A model generated the notes under the pieces. It did no database searches. It was given only the letters and a program-made list of their open reading frames with translations, and was not told where the DNA came from. The position numbers and the translations under genes are program-made. A DNA stretch of 64,000 bases from Comamonas sp. (GTDB lineage: Bacteria > Pseudomonadota > Gammaproteobacteria > Burkholderiales > Burkholderiaceae_C): contig NZ_SPEY01000011.1 in NCBI RefSeq assembly GCF_009360615.1, forward strand, positions 62,001-126,000, read 5' to 3'. This document shows positions 9,301 to 19,876 of the stretch, one piece after another (the stretch's first letter is position 1; every line of letters starts with the position of its first letter).

Positions 9301-10278
9301 CTACAGCCCCTTGAGCAGCTTGCCGTTCACTTCCTTGCCGTACATGGAGTATTGGCCATGGTGTTTTTCGGCCGTTGCCTGCAGATTGCCGTTGAAGCGC
9401 GGGTCCTGGCCGCGCTCCTGGCTGTTGATGAAGGTGGCCACATCCCAGGCCTCCTGATCGCTCAGCGTTGCATTGCCGTAAGGCATATTGTTCTTGATGA
9501 AGTTGGCGGCCTTGTCGATGTCGTGCATGCCGGCACCCCAGTTGTAGGAGTCCCTGCCCCATAGCGGCGGGAACACGGCCACCTCGCCGACAAACTGGCC
9601 CTTGCCGTCCGCCCCATGGCATAGCGCACACTTGGCTTCGTAGACCTTGGCACCGGCTTCGTATGTGGGGGTCGCTTCGGGCTGGCCCGCCTTCTTGAAG
9701 CCGGCTCCGGGCAGCTTCTCGCCCGTGGGTGCCTTCTGCGCCATCCAGTAGGCATAAGACTCCAGCGCCACCAGGATGTCATGACCGTCGTCCGGTGCCT
9801 TGCCATTCATGGAGTACATGAAGCAGCCGCGCACGCGCTCGGCAAATGTATCCACATGGTCGGTCTTCTTGCGATAAGCCGGGTACATGGGATAAGCCCC
9901 CCACATGGGGGCCGCGCCCTTCAGGCGACCTGCGTCCAGATGGCAGTTGGTGCAGCTGAGCGGGTTTCCCGAGAAGCCCACTGCATTGGTCGGCGTGCGC
10001 GTGAAGATGGCCTCGCCGCGTCGCACCCACTCACCCATGGGGCCTTCCGGGTAATCGCTCACGCCGGGTGGCGTGAATTCGCCGGGCTTGGCAGCCACGG
10101 CCACGCTCTTGGCCTCTGCGGCAGGTGCAGCCGTCGTGACCGGCTCCTCGGCTTTCGTGGGGCGGCTGATGCTCACGCCATACCAGAGCGCGCCGCCCAG
10201 ACCTGCAAACAGGCAGGCCACCACGGCATATTCCGCGACATTGGAGCTTCTGGAGGCTGTTTGTGTTTTGTCCGACAT
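9301..10278 (-). CDS. tsdA: Thiosulfate dehydrogenase-like diheme cytochrome c
   Basis: 325-aa membrane-anchored periplasmic cytochrome. TsdA enzymes couple two thiosulfate molecules to tetrathionate. Visible: an N-terminal anchor helix (about 16-35), an acidic/Ala linker, heme site 1 at CTNCH (109-113) in the TsdA signature NPLSCTNCHLDAGR, the segment APMWGAYPMYPAYR, Cys152 in ERVRGCFMYSMNG (candidate axial Cys ligand of the catalytic heme), and heme site 2 at CALCH (217-221). ATG 10278 has GGAG 7 bases upstream; the longer open frame overlaps tsdB and is rejected. Forms an operon with tsdB (17-bp gap). The N-terminal anchor replaces the usual signal peptide. Enzymatic direction (thiosulfate oxidation or tetrathionate reduction) cannot be read from sequence. 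Confidence 0.85.
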   Translation of the reverse strand: MSDKTQTASRSSNVAEYAVVACLFAGLGGALWYGVSISRPTKAEEPVTTAAPAAEAKSVAVAAKPGEFTPPGVSDYPEGPMGEWVRRGEAIFTRTPTNAVGFSGNPLSCTNCHLDAGRLKGAAPMWGAYPMYPAYRKKTDHVDTFAERVRGCFMYSMNGKAPDDGHDILVALESYAYWMAQKAPTGEKLPGAGFKKAGQPEATPTYEAGAKVYEAKCALCHGADGKGQFVGEVAVFPPLWGRDSYNWGAGMHDIDKAANFIKNNMPYGNATLSDQEAWDVATFINSQERGQDPRFNGNLQATAEKHHGQYSMYGKEVNGKLLKGL

Positions 10279-10295
10279 AGTCAACTCCGAATCAC

Positions 10296-11006
10296 TTAGG
10301 GCTTGGCCGCAGAAGCGGGGGCATGCAGGCGCTGGTAATACGCGGCCACTGCCTGGATGTCGTCCGCCGTGAGCTTCTTGGCCACTGCGCCCATCAGACC
10401 CAATGGGCCGGCTTCTCGCAGCCCCTTGTTCCAGGCGTCGATCTGGCTTTGCATGTAGTCGGCCGTCAGATGCCCGATGGCCGGAAAATCCTGCCCGACG
10501 CCCACGCCACCGGGGCCATGGCACTGCGCACAGGCGGGTATACCGTCGGCCCAGCGGCCGCGCTCGACCAGCCAGGCGCCGCTATCGTCGCTCTTGCCGG
10601 GCAGGGCTCCGCGTACGCCCTTGATGGGCAATTGCAGGCTGGCGTAATAGGCAGCCACATCGGCTCGCTCCTGCTCGCTCATGGCCTTGGCCATGGGAGC
10701 CATGACGACGGACTTGCGGGCCCCGGCCGCAAGCTGGGTCAGCTGGCGCTCCAGGTAGCCTGCATGCTGGCCCGCCAGGGCGGGGAAGCCGGCCTGGCCC
10801 TCGCCCTTGGCACCATGACAGCCGGCACAGGCAGCGGCACCGCCCGCCGAGCCGGACTGTGCGATTCTGGCCCCGGCAGCGACGTTGCCATTCAGCGGGG
10901 CCCTGGTGGCGGCAGGTTCTTGTGCCCAGGCGCTGGTCGCCATCAGCATGGAAATGCCGACAGCCACCCACGACCGGGGCAGAGTCTTTGTATTCAAGCG
11001 ATTCAT
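10296..11006 (-). CDS. tsdB: Diheme cytochrome c4-family protein, TsdB-like
   Basis: 235-aa periplasmic cytochrome with a signal peptide cut after ATSAWA (residue 28). Two class I heme domains: CAGCH at 60-64 with its Met in VVMAPMAKAMS, and CAQCH at 159-163 with LGLMGAVAKK. This is the cytochrome c4 plan. In known thiosulfate dehydrogenase systems a c4-like TsdB encoded just before tsdA accepts electrons from TsdA; the gene order here is the same. ATG 11006 gives a proper signal peptide, though its Shine-Dalgarno is poor. Electron exit is probably to a terminal oxidase. Confidence 0.83.
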   Translation of the reverse strand: MNRLNTKTLPRSWVAVGISMLMATSAWAQEPAATRAPLNGNVAAGARIAQSGSAGGAAACAGCHGAKGEGQAGFPALAGQHAGYLERQLTQLAAGARKSVVMAPMAKAMSEQERADVAAYYASLQLPIKGVRGALPGKSDDSGAWLVERGRWADGIPACAQCHGPGGVGVGQDFPAIGHLTADYMQSQIDAWNKGLREAGPLGLMGAVAKKLTADDIQAVAAYYQRLHAPASAAKP

Positions 11007-11139
11007 CTTGGGAATGAGGTTTAGGCGGCGCAGGTCGGCCGCACATGAGGCCTGTGCCGGACGCTGACGTCTGACCCGGGCACTCACGGCTGAAGCCGCC
11101 CGGGGCGGCAAGCACATGGCCCGAAGATACCGAAGGAAG

Positions 11140-11156
11140 ATTAAGAGCCAATTAAT
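11140..11156. promoter_or_regulatory. TTAA-N7-TTAA box upstream of tsdBA (QseB/PmrA-like site)
   Basis: Read on the minus strand: ATTAAT-TGGCT-CTTAAT, a direct repeat of YTTAAK half-sites with 5-bp spacing, as in PmrA/QseB boxes (family knowledge). It lies 134-150 bp before the tsdB start and 33 bp past the sensor-kinase stop. A second box of the same form lies at 13752-13768. Confidence 0.55.
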
Positions 11157-11189
11157 GCCGCTGTCCGTTGGCTCTCCCTCCTCGCCCGT

Positions 11190-12968
11190 CTAGACGGACG
11201 ATACGGGACAGGGCTTCACCGGCAGGCACAGGCGCACCACCAGCCCCGTGGCCCCCGGATCCGCTCTTCCATGCTCCTGCAGCCATTGCGCCCGGGGCAG
11301 CAACTCGAGTTCACCGCCGCTGCACTGCGCAATGCGCTGCACGATCGCCAGCCCCAGACCACTCCCGTGGGCCTGATGTTGCCTGCGCCAGAAGCGCTGG
11401 GTCGCCACGTGGCAATCCTCGCGGCTCAACCCGGGCCCGTGGTCGAGCACCGTGAATTCCACATAGCCTGCGGGATGGGCTGGCGTCGCCTCTGCCAGCT
11501 GCGAAACATGACGCAGGCCCAGCAGCACCGAAGAGTCGCCGGACAGTCCGTTTACCGGCTGCCCATGGCGCAGGGCGTTCTCGGTCAGGTTGCGCAAAGC
11601 CGATACCAGCAGGGGCTGAGGCAAGGCCACACGCAAATCCTGCAGCGAGGCATCTCCCAAGTCCTGCCCGGACAACCAGCCCATGTGCTGCGAGCCCGAG
11701 GGAATGGCTGTGGCAGCCAGCTCCCAGGCTTTTTCCAGAGACTCCCAGGCACAGGCCGGCTCGCTGCCGCAGGCCATGGCGAGGGATTTGCCATCTTCTT
11801 CGCCTGCCGGCTGGCAATCCAGCCTGGCCAGCAGCAGCAATTGCTCCAGCGTGTGCTGCAAATGCTCCACCCCCTGCCCTGCCTGCTCCAAGGCCTGCCG
11901 GGTCATCTGCCACTGCGTGGTCTCGGAAACCGGCGTGGGAGCCACATCCGGGTTGCCGGCCTGCGATGGTTCCGGCATGGTCACCATCTGTGAACCCGCG
12001 TGGGCCACCGCCATCTGCGCCACCTGCACATGGGTCTTGACGGCGGTCAGAGGGGTGCGAAGTTCATGGGCGGCATCGTCGCTCCAGCGCCGTTCGCGCT
12101 CAATGGCTCGGTGCACGCGTTGCAGCAGGTGATTGATGGTCAGCACCAGCGGCGCCAGCTCCCGGACCTGACGGCCTTGGACCACTGGAGAGTCGTCGCC
12201 GGGCGGACGCTGACTCAACTCCTGTCGCAGCGACTCCAGAGGCCGCAGGCCGCGCGTCACACCCCACCCCATCAACACCATGCTGGCCAACAGCGCAAGC
12301 ACAAAGGGCAGGATGATGGTGTAGGCAAAGCCATGAATCAGGCCCTCGCGCACATCGATGCGATCGGCCGTGGCAATGCGCACCCCGTGCTCCTCCAGCA
12401 CATAGGTACGCCAGGGCTTGCCGCCTTTGGTGATGCTGGAGAAGCCCAGCGGCAGCGCCCCCTGGAAGCTGGGGGCACCGGCGGTGCGGGCCAGCACCTG
12501 TGGGTCGTCAGGCTCGATCTCCTGACCGGGTGCCGCAGTCGCGCCAGGACCGGCATCGCCTGTCCTGGCGGCCCTGAAACGCGGCAACTCCAGAGGAGAC
12601 GCAGGAATCAGGGCCTGGCGCACCGCCCCCTTGCCCGTCGCTTTGTCGCCCGCTGCCTGGGCAACGGCCGCGTCGACTCCAGGCGCAGGAGCCGTCTGCA
12701 CCTCGCTGCGAATCATGCTCACCTCGCAGGCCACACCATCGCGCGCCACCACATTGAGCATGGGCCCCCAGTCCTCGGGACTGGCGTTCTGCGGCTTGAA
12801 CTGGTGGACAATGCCCGCCACCATGCGGGCCGAGGCGATCAACCGGTCGTCAAGCACCGAGCGCAGCTCATGCCGCATGTCGGCAAACATCCAGGCCGCC
12901 ACAGCGCCCCACAGCGTGCACAGCGCCAGACTCGGCCAGACCAGCAGACGCACCCGCAGGCTGCGCAT
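11190..12968 (-). CDS. Sensor histidine kinase, QseC/PmrB-like
   Basis: 592-aa inner-membrane kinase. TM1 is about 8-29 and TM2 about 213-234, leaving a periplasmic sensor of roughly 180 aa with a low-complexity Ala/Pro/Gly middle. HAMP follows (VTRGLRPLESLRQEL), then the H-box DDAAHELRTPLTAVKTH with phospho-acceptor His301, an N-box in LRNLTENALRHG, and G-boxes DHGPGLS and GSGLGLAIVQRI. There is an unusually long insert between the H-box and the ATPase domain. The ATG shares one base with the stop of the response regulator gene, so they are translationally coupled. Boxes on both sides suggest it controls tsdBA and the dsb genes (inference). Confidence 0.88.
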   Translation of the reverse strand: MRSLRVRLLVWPSLALCTLWGAVAAWMFADMRHELRSVLDDRLIASARMVAGIVHQFKPQNASPEDWGPMLNVVARDGVACEVSMIRSEVQTAPAPGVDAAVAQAAGDKATGKGAVRQALIPASPLELPRFRAARTGDAGPGATAAPGQEIEPDDPQVLARTAGAPSFQGALPLGFSSITKGGKPWRTYVLEEHGVRIATADRIDVREGLIHGFAYTIILPFVLALLASMVLMGWGVTRGLRPLESLRQELSQRPPGDDSPVVQGRQVRELAPLVLTINHLLQRVHRAIERERRWSDDAAHELRTPLTAVKTHVQVAQMAVAHAGSQMVTMPEPSQAGNPDVAPTPVSETTQWQMTRQALEQAGQGVEHLQHTLEQLLLLARLDCQPAGEEDGKSLAMACGSEPACAWESLEKAWELAATAIPSGSQHMGWLSGQDLGDASLQDLRVALPQPLLVSALRNLTENALRHGQPVNGLSGDSSVLLGLRHVSQLAEATPAHPAGYVEFTVLDHGPGLSREDCHVATQRFWRRQHQAHGSGLGLAIVQRIAQCSGGELELLPRAQWLQEHGRADPGATGLVVRLCLPVKPCPVSSV

Positions 12969-13642
12969 CAGCGCACGCCCTCTTGCACGCGCCCCAATCG
13001 GAAGCCCACGCCGCGCACGGTCTCCACCATGTCCGGGCCCAGCTTGCGACGCAGATGGTGCACGTGCACGTTCACGGCATTGCTCTCCACGTCCAGGCTG
13101 TAGCCGTAGAGACTATCGCGCAGTTGCTCCAGACTCAGCACCCGCCCTGGAGACTGCAGCAGCGCACGCAGCAGCGCCCACTCCCGGCGCGACAAATCCA
13201 CGGCACGGCCCTCGCGCATAGCCTGGCCGGCTGCCAGATCCACCGTGACATCGCCCAGCACGATCCAGTCCACGGTGCGACCTGCCGCACGTCGCAGCAG
13301 CGCATGCAGTCGCGCCGCCAGCTCGTGGAGGTCGAAGGGCTTGACCAGGTAGTCGTCGGCCCCGGTCTGCAAGCCTTCGATACGCTGGCCCACTGCATCA
13401 CGGGCTGTCAGCACCAGCACGGGCAGCGCCAGTCCCTGGCTGCGCCAGCGCGCCAGAAGATGCAGACCATCCTCATCGGGCAGACCCAGATCCAGCACAC
13501 ACACGTCAAAGTGGGAGGATTTGAGCGCCGCATCGGCCTGTCTGGCGCAACCCACCACATCCACGCCAAACCCCTGCAACTGCAGGCCCGCCTTCACCCC
13601 GCTGGCGACCAACGCATTGTCTTCCACTAACAGCACATGCAT
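12968..13642 (-). CDS. OmpR/PhoB-type response regulator, QseB/PmrA-like
   Basis: 224-aa partner of the kinase that follows. Receiver domain with acidic pocket VEDN, phospho-acceptor Asp51 in VLDLGLPDEDG, Thr in VLTARD and Lys in DYLVKPFD; C-terminal winged helix with NAVNVHVHHLRRKLG and TVRGVGFRLG. ATG 13642 is preferred to the in-frame TTG 13657. The YTTAAK-N5-YTTAAK box 110 bp upstream matches what QseB/PmrA-type regulators bind, so autoregulation is likely. Confidence 0.92.
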   Translation of the reverse strand: MHVLLVEDNALVASGVKAGLQLQGFGVDVVGCARQADAALKSSHFDVCVLDLGLPDEDGLHLLARWRSQGLALPVLVLTARDAVGQRIEGLQTGADDYLVKPFDLHELAARLHALLRRAAGRTVDWIVLGDVTVDLAAGQAMREGRAVDLSRREWALLRALLQSPGRVLSLEQLRDSLYGYSLDVESNAVNVHVHHLRRKLGPDMVETVRGVGFRLGRVQEGVR

Positions 13643-13751
13643 TTTTTCTTTGCGCAACCGCCACGCGGACCATCGACCCCATGGAGCGAGCCCGTGTTGC
13701 GCACCTTTTCATCCGAACCGCCAGAGCATCGCAGATTTGTCTTTTCGCAGT

Positions 13752-13768
13752 GTTAACCCCTGCTTAAT
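13752..13768. promoter_or_regulatory. TTAA-N7-TTAA box between the response regulator and the dsb genes
   Basis: GTTAAC-CCCTG-CTTAAT: two TTAA half-sites with the same 7-bp separation as at 11140-11156. It lies in the 181-bp divergent spacer, 56 bp before the fusion gene on the plus strand and 110 bp before the regulator gene on the minus strand, so one site could serve both. Confidence 0.55.
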
Positions 13769-13823
13769 CCCTTGCATCCAAGATCGAGGCCAGCCCGTCC
13801 GGCACAGTCCGTCCCGCCCGCTC

Positions 13824-15242
13824 ATGTCTCTTCGCCCCATCGCAGTCCTCGCTCTGCTTTCAGCCCCGCTGCTGGCGGGGACGGTTGCGTGGTCGCAGCC
13901 TCCGAGCGCGCCTGGCCTGAACACTGACAAGCCCGCAGCGCATTCCTTGATTCTGGAAGCGGAACAGGCCTTTGCACTGACCCCGCCGGAGCACACCGCC
14001 CGCGGGACGGAGGCTGATGGCCGTCGCCTGCTGGAGCTGCACTGGACGATTGCCCCCGGCCATTACCTCTACCGGGAACCGTTGCGCCTGCGCGATGCGC
14101 TGGGCCAGACGCTGCCGCTGCAGCTTCCTCATAGCCAGACACTGAGCAACGCTTTCTTCGGCAAGGTGCAGGTCTTTCGCGAGGAGTTGCGCGTCCAGGC
14201 CGTTCTGCCCGAGAGACCTGAGCAATGGCCGCTGGAGCTGCAATGGCAGGGCTGCGCCGATGCCGGCATCTGCTACCCGGTGCAGCAGCGAAGCATCCAC
14301 GCCGCTCCAGTTGACATGGACCGGAAGGCGCAGGCAACGACCTCCGCCTCCGGCAACACCGAAGCCGCTTCGACCGGCCTGCTGCGGGCACTCGCCCTGC
14401 CGGCCAGCGTGCTGATCGGCCCTCTCGTGCTGCCCACCATGGCCGTGGCCGTTTTGCTCTCCATGCTTGCCAGCCAGTGGTGGGCACGGCGCAAGCAGCG
14501 CCAAGACGGTCAGCCCATGGAGGCCCTGCTGCTGCATGCCACGCTGGCAGGACTGCTGGCGGCTCGTGCGGCCTATGTGGCTCAATGGTGGTCCGAGTAC
14601 CGGGCACCCATGAGCGCATCGCCCGCCTCCGCGTGGAAGATCCTGGATGTTCGCGATGGCGGCTGGAACCTCTGGGCCGGACTGGTGGCGGCAGCGATCT
14701 GGACGATCTGGGGCTCTCGCGCTCATGCGCCGCTCAGGCGGGGCGTGCTGCAGTCCCTCGGACTTGGAGCCTTCGTCCTCGTGGCGGCCTACGCACTGCG
14801 CAACTGGGTACCCGCACCCCGGCCCGCGCTCCCCGCACTGACGCTGGTCAGCGCCGCCGCTCAGCCCACGAACCTGCGCAGTTATCGGGGCCAGGCGCTG
14901 GTCGTCAACCTTTGGGCCAGCTGGTGTCCGCCCTGCAAGCGCGAAATGCCGGTACTGGCCCAGGCACAAAAAGAGCATCCCGAGGTACGTTTCGTCTGGA
15001 TCAACCAGGCAGAGGATGCGGCCACCGTGCTGCGATATCTGCGATCCATGCCCTTGCCCGCCTCCCAGGTGTTGCTGGACCCGGAGCAGCTTGCAAGCCA
15101 GCACTGGCGCCAGCGTGGCTTGCCATCCACCTATTTCTATGACGCGCACGGTCAGCTGCAATCCCAGCGCATGGGAGAACTCTCGCGTGCCAGCCTGGCC
15201 GAACAGTTGCGCACTCTTGCCCCGGGAGTGCCTGTTTCATGA
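13824..15242 (+). CDS. DsbD N-domain / Lgt-like membrane region / thioredoxin fusion
   Basis: 472-aa thiol-redox protein with three parts. Residues 1-24 are a signal peptide. Residues about 45-160 resemble the DsbD alpha domain, with Cys144 and Cys150 in QGCADAGICYP, the same arrangement as the reactive pair of DsbD. Residues about 188-330 are hydrophobic and include WKILDVRDGGWNLWAGL, reminiscent of prolipoprotein diacylglyceryl transferase (Lgt) but much reduced. Residues 350-472 are a TlpA-like thioredoxin with WASWCPPC (active site 368-371). It lacks the eight-helix DsbD core, so how electrons would cross the membrane is unclear. Overlaps dsbG by ATGA, so they are cotranslated. Start uncertain: no good Shine-Dalgarno, but it gives the signal peptide. 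Confidence 0.75.
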   Translation: MSLRPIAVLALLSAPLLAGTVAWSQPPSAPGLNTDKPAAHSLILEAEQAFALTPPEHTARGTEADGRRLLELHWTIAPGHYLYREPLRLRDALGQTLPLQLPHSQTLSNAFFGKVQVFREELRVQAVLPERPEQWPLELQWQGCADAGICYPVQQRSIHAAPVDMDRKAQATTSASGNTEAASTGLLRALALPASVLIGPLVLPTMAVAVLLSMLASQWWARRKQRQDGQPMEALLLHATLAGLLAARAAYVAQWWSEYRAPMSASPASAWKILDVRDGGWNLWAGLVAAAIWTIWGSRAHAPLRRGVLQSLGLGAFVLVAAYALRNWVPAPRPALPALTLVSAAAQPTNLRSYRGQALVVNLWASWCPPCKREMPVLAQAQKEHPEVRFVWINQAEDAATVLRYLRSMPLPASQVLLDPEQLASQHWRQRGLPSTYFYDAHGQLQSQRMGELSRASLAEQLRTLAPGVPVS

Positions 15243-16144
15243 TTCAAGACTGTCAAGGGTTGATCGTGCCCCGTTCTGTCCCGCTGTCGAGCCCTCTGCA
15301 TGCACTGGTTCTGCCCCTGATTGCCGTCACCGCCGCCTCCGCAGTGGCCATGGCCCATGCCCGCGACACGCTCACCGCCAGCAAAGCCGCTGCAAGCCAT
15401 GTCGGCGCCGGTGAACTGCCTTCGACCCAGTTTCTGGCCGAGCAGGGCCTACAGATCGTGGGCCCCATGCAGAGCACTGGCGGCCTCAAGGCCTGGGCGG
15501 CCTACCGCGACCAGCAACCAATTCCCATCTACCGCATGCCTGACGGCAAGCACTGGGTCATCGGCACCGTCATCGATGCCCAGGGCAAGGATGTGAACGC
15601 CAAGGCCCTGCACAGCGCGGTGCAAAAGCCCATGGGCCTGGAACTCTGGGACGACCTGGAAAGCGCCCGATGGATTGCCGATGGCAAGCCCGAAGCCCCC
15701 CGCATCGCCTATGTGTTCACCGACCCCAACTGCCCCTACTGCAACCAGCTCTGGCGCGAAACAAGGCCCCTGGTGCAGGCGGGCCAACTGCAGCTGCGCC
15801 ATATTCTGGTGGGCATGCTGCGCCCCAGCAGTGAGGGCAAGGCCGCTGCCATTCTGGGTTCCAGGGTCCCGGAGCAGGCTCTGGCCAGTCACGCCGCGGC
15901 CTATGCCGATGCCCATGGCAAAAATCCCGATGCCCTTGGCATTGCCCCGCTGCAGCGCATCCCCGTGTCGACCCGGGATGCCCTGACCCGCAACGCCGCA
16001 CTGATGAACCATGCAGGACTGCGCGCCACGCCCGTGACGATCTGGAAGAACGCCCAGGGTCTGCTGCGGATCCGAACCGGCATGCCGCCGGGACTGCTGG
16101 ACGAGCTGATGGACAAGGCCCCTGGCAAGCCAGGGCCTCGATAA
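15239..16144 (+). CDS. dsbG: Thiol:disulfide interchange protein DsbG-like
   Basis: 301-aa periplasmic thioredoxin-fold protein of the DsbC/DsbG family, which reduce or isomerise non-native disulfides and protect single cysteines from oxidation. Signal peptide about 15-42, a dimerisation-type N-domain (about 55-130), then the catalytic motif FTDPNCPYC with Cys165 and Cys168; CPYC is the DsbG form. The cis-Pro loop is RATPVTIWK. The upstream fusion protein is a plausible reductant, since the two overlap by 4 bp. DsbC is the main alternative name. Confidence 0.87.
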   Translation: MIQDCQGLIVPRSVPLSSPLHALVLPLIAVTAASAVAMAHARDTLTASKAAASHVGAGELPSTQFLAEQGLQIVGPMQSTGGLKAWAAYRDQQPIPIYRMPDGKHWVIGTVIDAQGKDVNAKALHSAVQKPMGLELWDDLESARWIADGKPEAPRIAYVFTDPNCPYCNQLWRETRPLVQAGQLQLRHILVGMLRPSSEGKAAAILGSRVPEQALASHAAAYADAHGKNPDALGIAPLQRIPVSTRDALTRNAALMNHAGLRATPVTIWKNAQGLLRIRTGMPPGLLDELMDKAPGKPGPR

Positions 16145-16147
16145 GAA

Positions 16148-16585
16148 GTGCACCGTCTCGTCAACAACGCACACATGACTGCGCAGCTATCATCCAGCTC
16201 GCAACACCAACCCTACACCGTGAGCCTGCCCGCCATGAGCCTGCCCGACTGGAACGCCCTGCTGCCTGCCCTGCGCCCTGCCACTCGCATCGTCCTGCAT
16301 GCCCCCAGCCCGCAGGCGCTGATACGCGCTCGCGGCAATTTCAAGAACCTGAAGGCCACCCACCCCGGACTGGAGGTCTGGATCGTTGTCAACGCCCAGG
16401 CTGTGCAGGCCGTGCTGGACGAGCCGCACGAGATGGGGCCTGCGCTGACGCAAGTGCTGCTGTGTCCGAATACCCTCAGAAACAACGGCCTGCACGCACC
16501 GGCACACATTCAGGTGCTGCCCATGGGCGCCGTCGAAGCCATTGCCCGCATGCAGCAGGACGGCTGGATCTATATCCGCAGCTGA
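16148..16585 (+). CDS. DsrE-like small protein
   Basis: About 136-145 aa; a GTG at 16148 or ATG at 16175 may start it. The pattern TRIVLHAPSPQALIRARGNFKNL, LEVWIVVNAQAVQAVLDE, VLLCPNTLRNNGL and GAVEAIARMQQDGWIYIRS matches the DsrE/F-like fold used for sulfur trafficking. A single conserved-position Cys lies in LLCPNTL, where DsrE-type proteins carry the persulfide Cys. Three bases after dsbG and on the same strand, so probably the last gene of the operon. Beside a thiosulfate dehydrogenase, a sulfur-transfer role is attractive but unproven. Confidence 0.7.
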   Translation: MHRLVNNAHMTAQLSSSSQHQPYTVSLPAMSLPDWNALLPALRPATRIVLHAPSPQALIRARGNFKNLKATHPGLEVWIVVNAQAVQAVLDEPHEMGPALTQVLLCPNTLRNNGLHAPAHIQVLPMGAVEAIARMQQDGWIYIRS

Positions 16586-16608
16586 GCCGGCGGGCACTGC
16601 CTTGAGGA

Positions 16609-17655
16609 CTACAGGCCCCAGTCCTTGAGCGCAGGCAGCGCAAGCTGGGTTGCGGCATAGCCTTCGTCGATGGATTCGCGCCCGCGGTAGAAGTCCATCA
16701 GTCCGACATGCGAGAGGCGCGGCGCTATCAGCACCTCGGCCGGGTCTCCCGCCATGCGGCTGCGCGTGATGCGCATCTGCATGATATTGACGCTGGCCAT
16801 GAGCACATTGACCAGCGAGGGCACAGGCGTGGTGTCCTCCTCTCCGTCAAACCCCTCTCCCTTGCGCGCCCTGCGCATGACGGTTGAGGACAGCATCCTG
16901 ACGCCGGTCATGCTGCGCTTAAAGGCCCCTGTCCAGCCGGCCGCCGATCCGTTCGCTGCCAGAACCTCGGGAATCTGTCCCAGCGGCAGAGGTGGCTCCT
17001 CGACATCCGCATGCAAGGGCGAAATCCTGGGGTCGCTCCCATGTACCCTGAGCTCGTTCTCGCTCATGTCTGCGGATCTCATATGCCTGCGCATGATGTC
17101 GGCATTCAGATCGACGGCAATGACGATGTCTGCGCCCATGGCACGCGCCAGCGATACGGGGACCGGATTGACCAGGCCGCCATCGACCAGCAGCCGCCCT
17201 TCGCGCATCACGGGGGTGAACAGACCGGGCAAGGCGATGGAGGCACGCACGGCTTCGGCGATCGAGCCCTTGCGCAGCCAGACTTCGGCGCCCGTCTGCA
17301 GGTCGGTAGCCACGCAGCCGAACGGCGTCCCCAGCTCCTCCACGGTTTCCTGCACAAAATTCTGGCGCCAGAACTCGATGATCTTCTCGCCCTTGAGCAG
17401 GCCACCTCCCAGATTGAAGTCCATGAAGCCGAAGACCTTGCGCTTGCCCAGGCCCAGCACCCAGCTCTCGAAGGCATCCATCTCGCCGGCCGCATAGGTG
17501 GCACCGACCAGTGAACCGATGGAAGTGCCGCAGATGATGTCGGGGCTGATGCCCGCCTCGCGCAGCGCGCGCAGCACGCCAAAGTGCGCCCAGCCTCTCG
17601 CAGAGCCGCTGCCCAGAGCCAGCCCCACCACGGGCTTGCGTCGCAATTTGTTCAT
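16609..17655 (-). CDS. rssA: Patatin-like phospholipase, RssA family
   Basis: 348-aa cytosolic or membrane-associated serine hydrolase of the patatin fold. N-terminal oxyanion loop GSGSARGWAHFGVL, nucleophile elbow GTSIG with Ser45, and the dyad Asp158 in LLVDGGLVNPVP are all present. About 130 C-terminal residues go beyond the core and are family-typical for betaproteobacterial members. It follows ligA by 30 bp on the same strand. Substrate not known; lysophospholipase or esterase activity is likely. Confidence 0.88.
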   Translation of the reverse strand: MNKLRRKPVVGLALGSGSARGWAHFGVLRALREAGISPDIICGTSIGSLVGATYAAGEMDAFESWVLGLGKRKVFGFMDFNLGGGLLKGEKIIEFWRQNFVQETVEELGTPFGCVATDLQTGAEVWLRKGSIAEAVRASIALPGLFTPVMREGRLLVDGGLVNPVPVSLARAMGADIVIAVDLNADIMRRHMRSADMSENELRVHGSDPRISPLHADVEEPPLPLGQIPEVLAANGSAAGWTGAFKRSMTGVRMLSSTVMRRARKGEGFDGEEDTTPVPSLVNVLMASVNIMQMRITRSRMAGDPAEVLIAPRLSHVGLMDFYRGRESIDEGYAATQLALPALKDWGL

Positions 17656-17685
17656 TAGGCCTTCCCTGCCGCATTCACAGATGGT

Positions 17686-19830
<2,145 letters not shown>

Positions 19831-19844
19831 TCACGGTCTGGGAT

Positions 19845-19867
19845 AAAAAAGGCCAACATCGTTGGCC
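19845..19867 (-). terminator. Intrinsic terminator between zipA and ligA
   Basis: Stem GGCCAAC / GTTGGCC with a 3-nt loop and six T on the minus strand, just past the zipA stop. Confidence 0.8.
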
Positions 19868-19876
19868 CTGTTTGTT

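Noticed and set aside
11145..11174. GAGCCAA/TTGGCTC inverted repeat as terminator of the sensor-kinase gene.
   Set aside because: Only a 7-bp stem with a 16-nt loop and no T-run; the TTAA-N7-TTAA reading of the same sequence is stronger.
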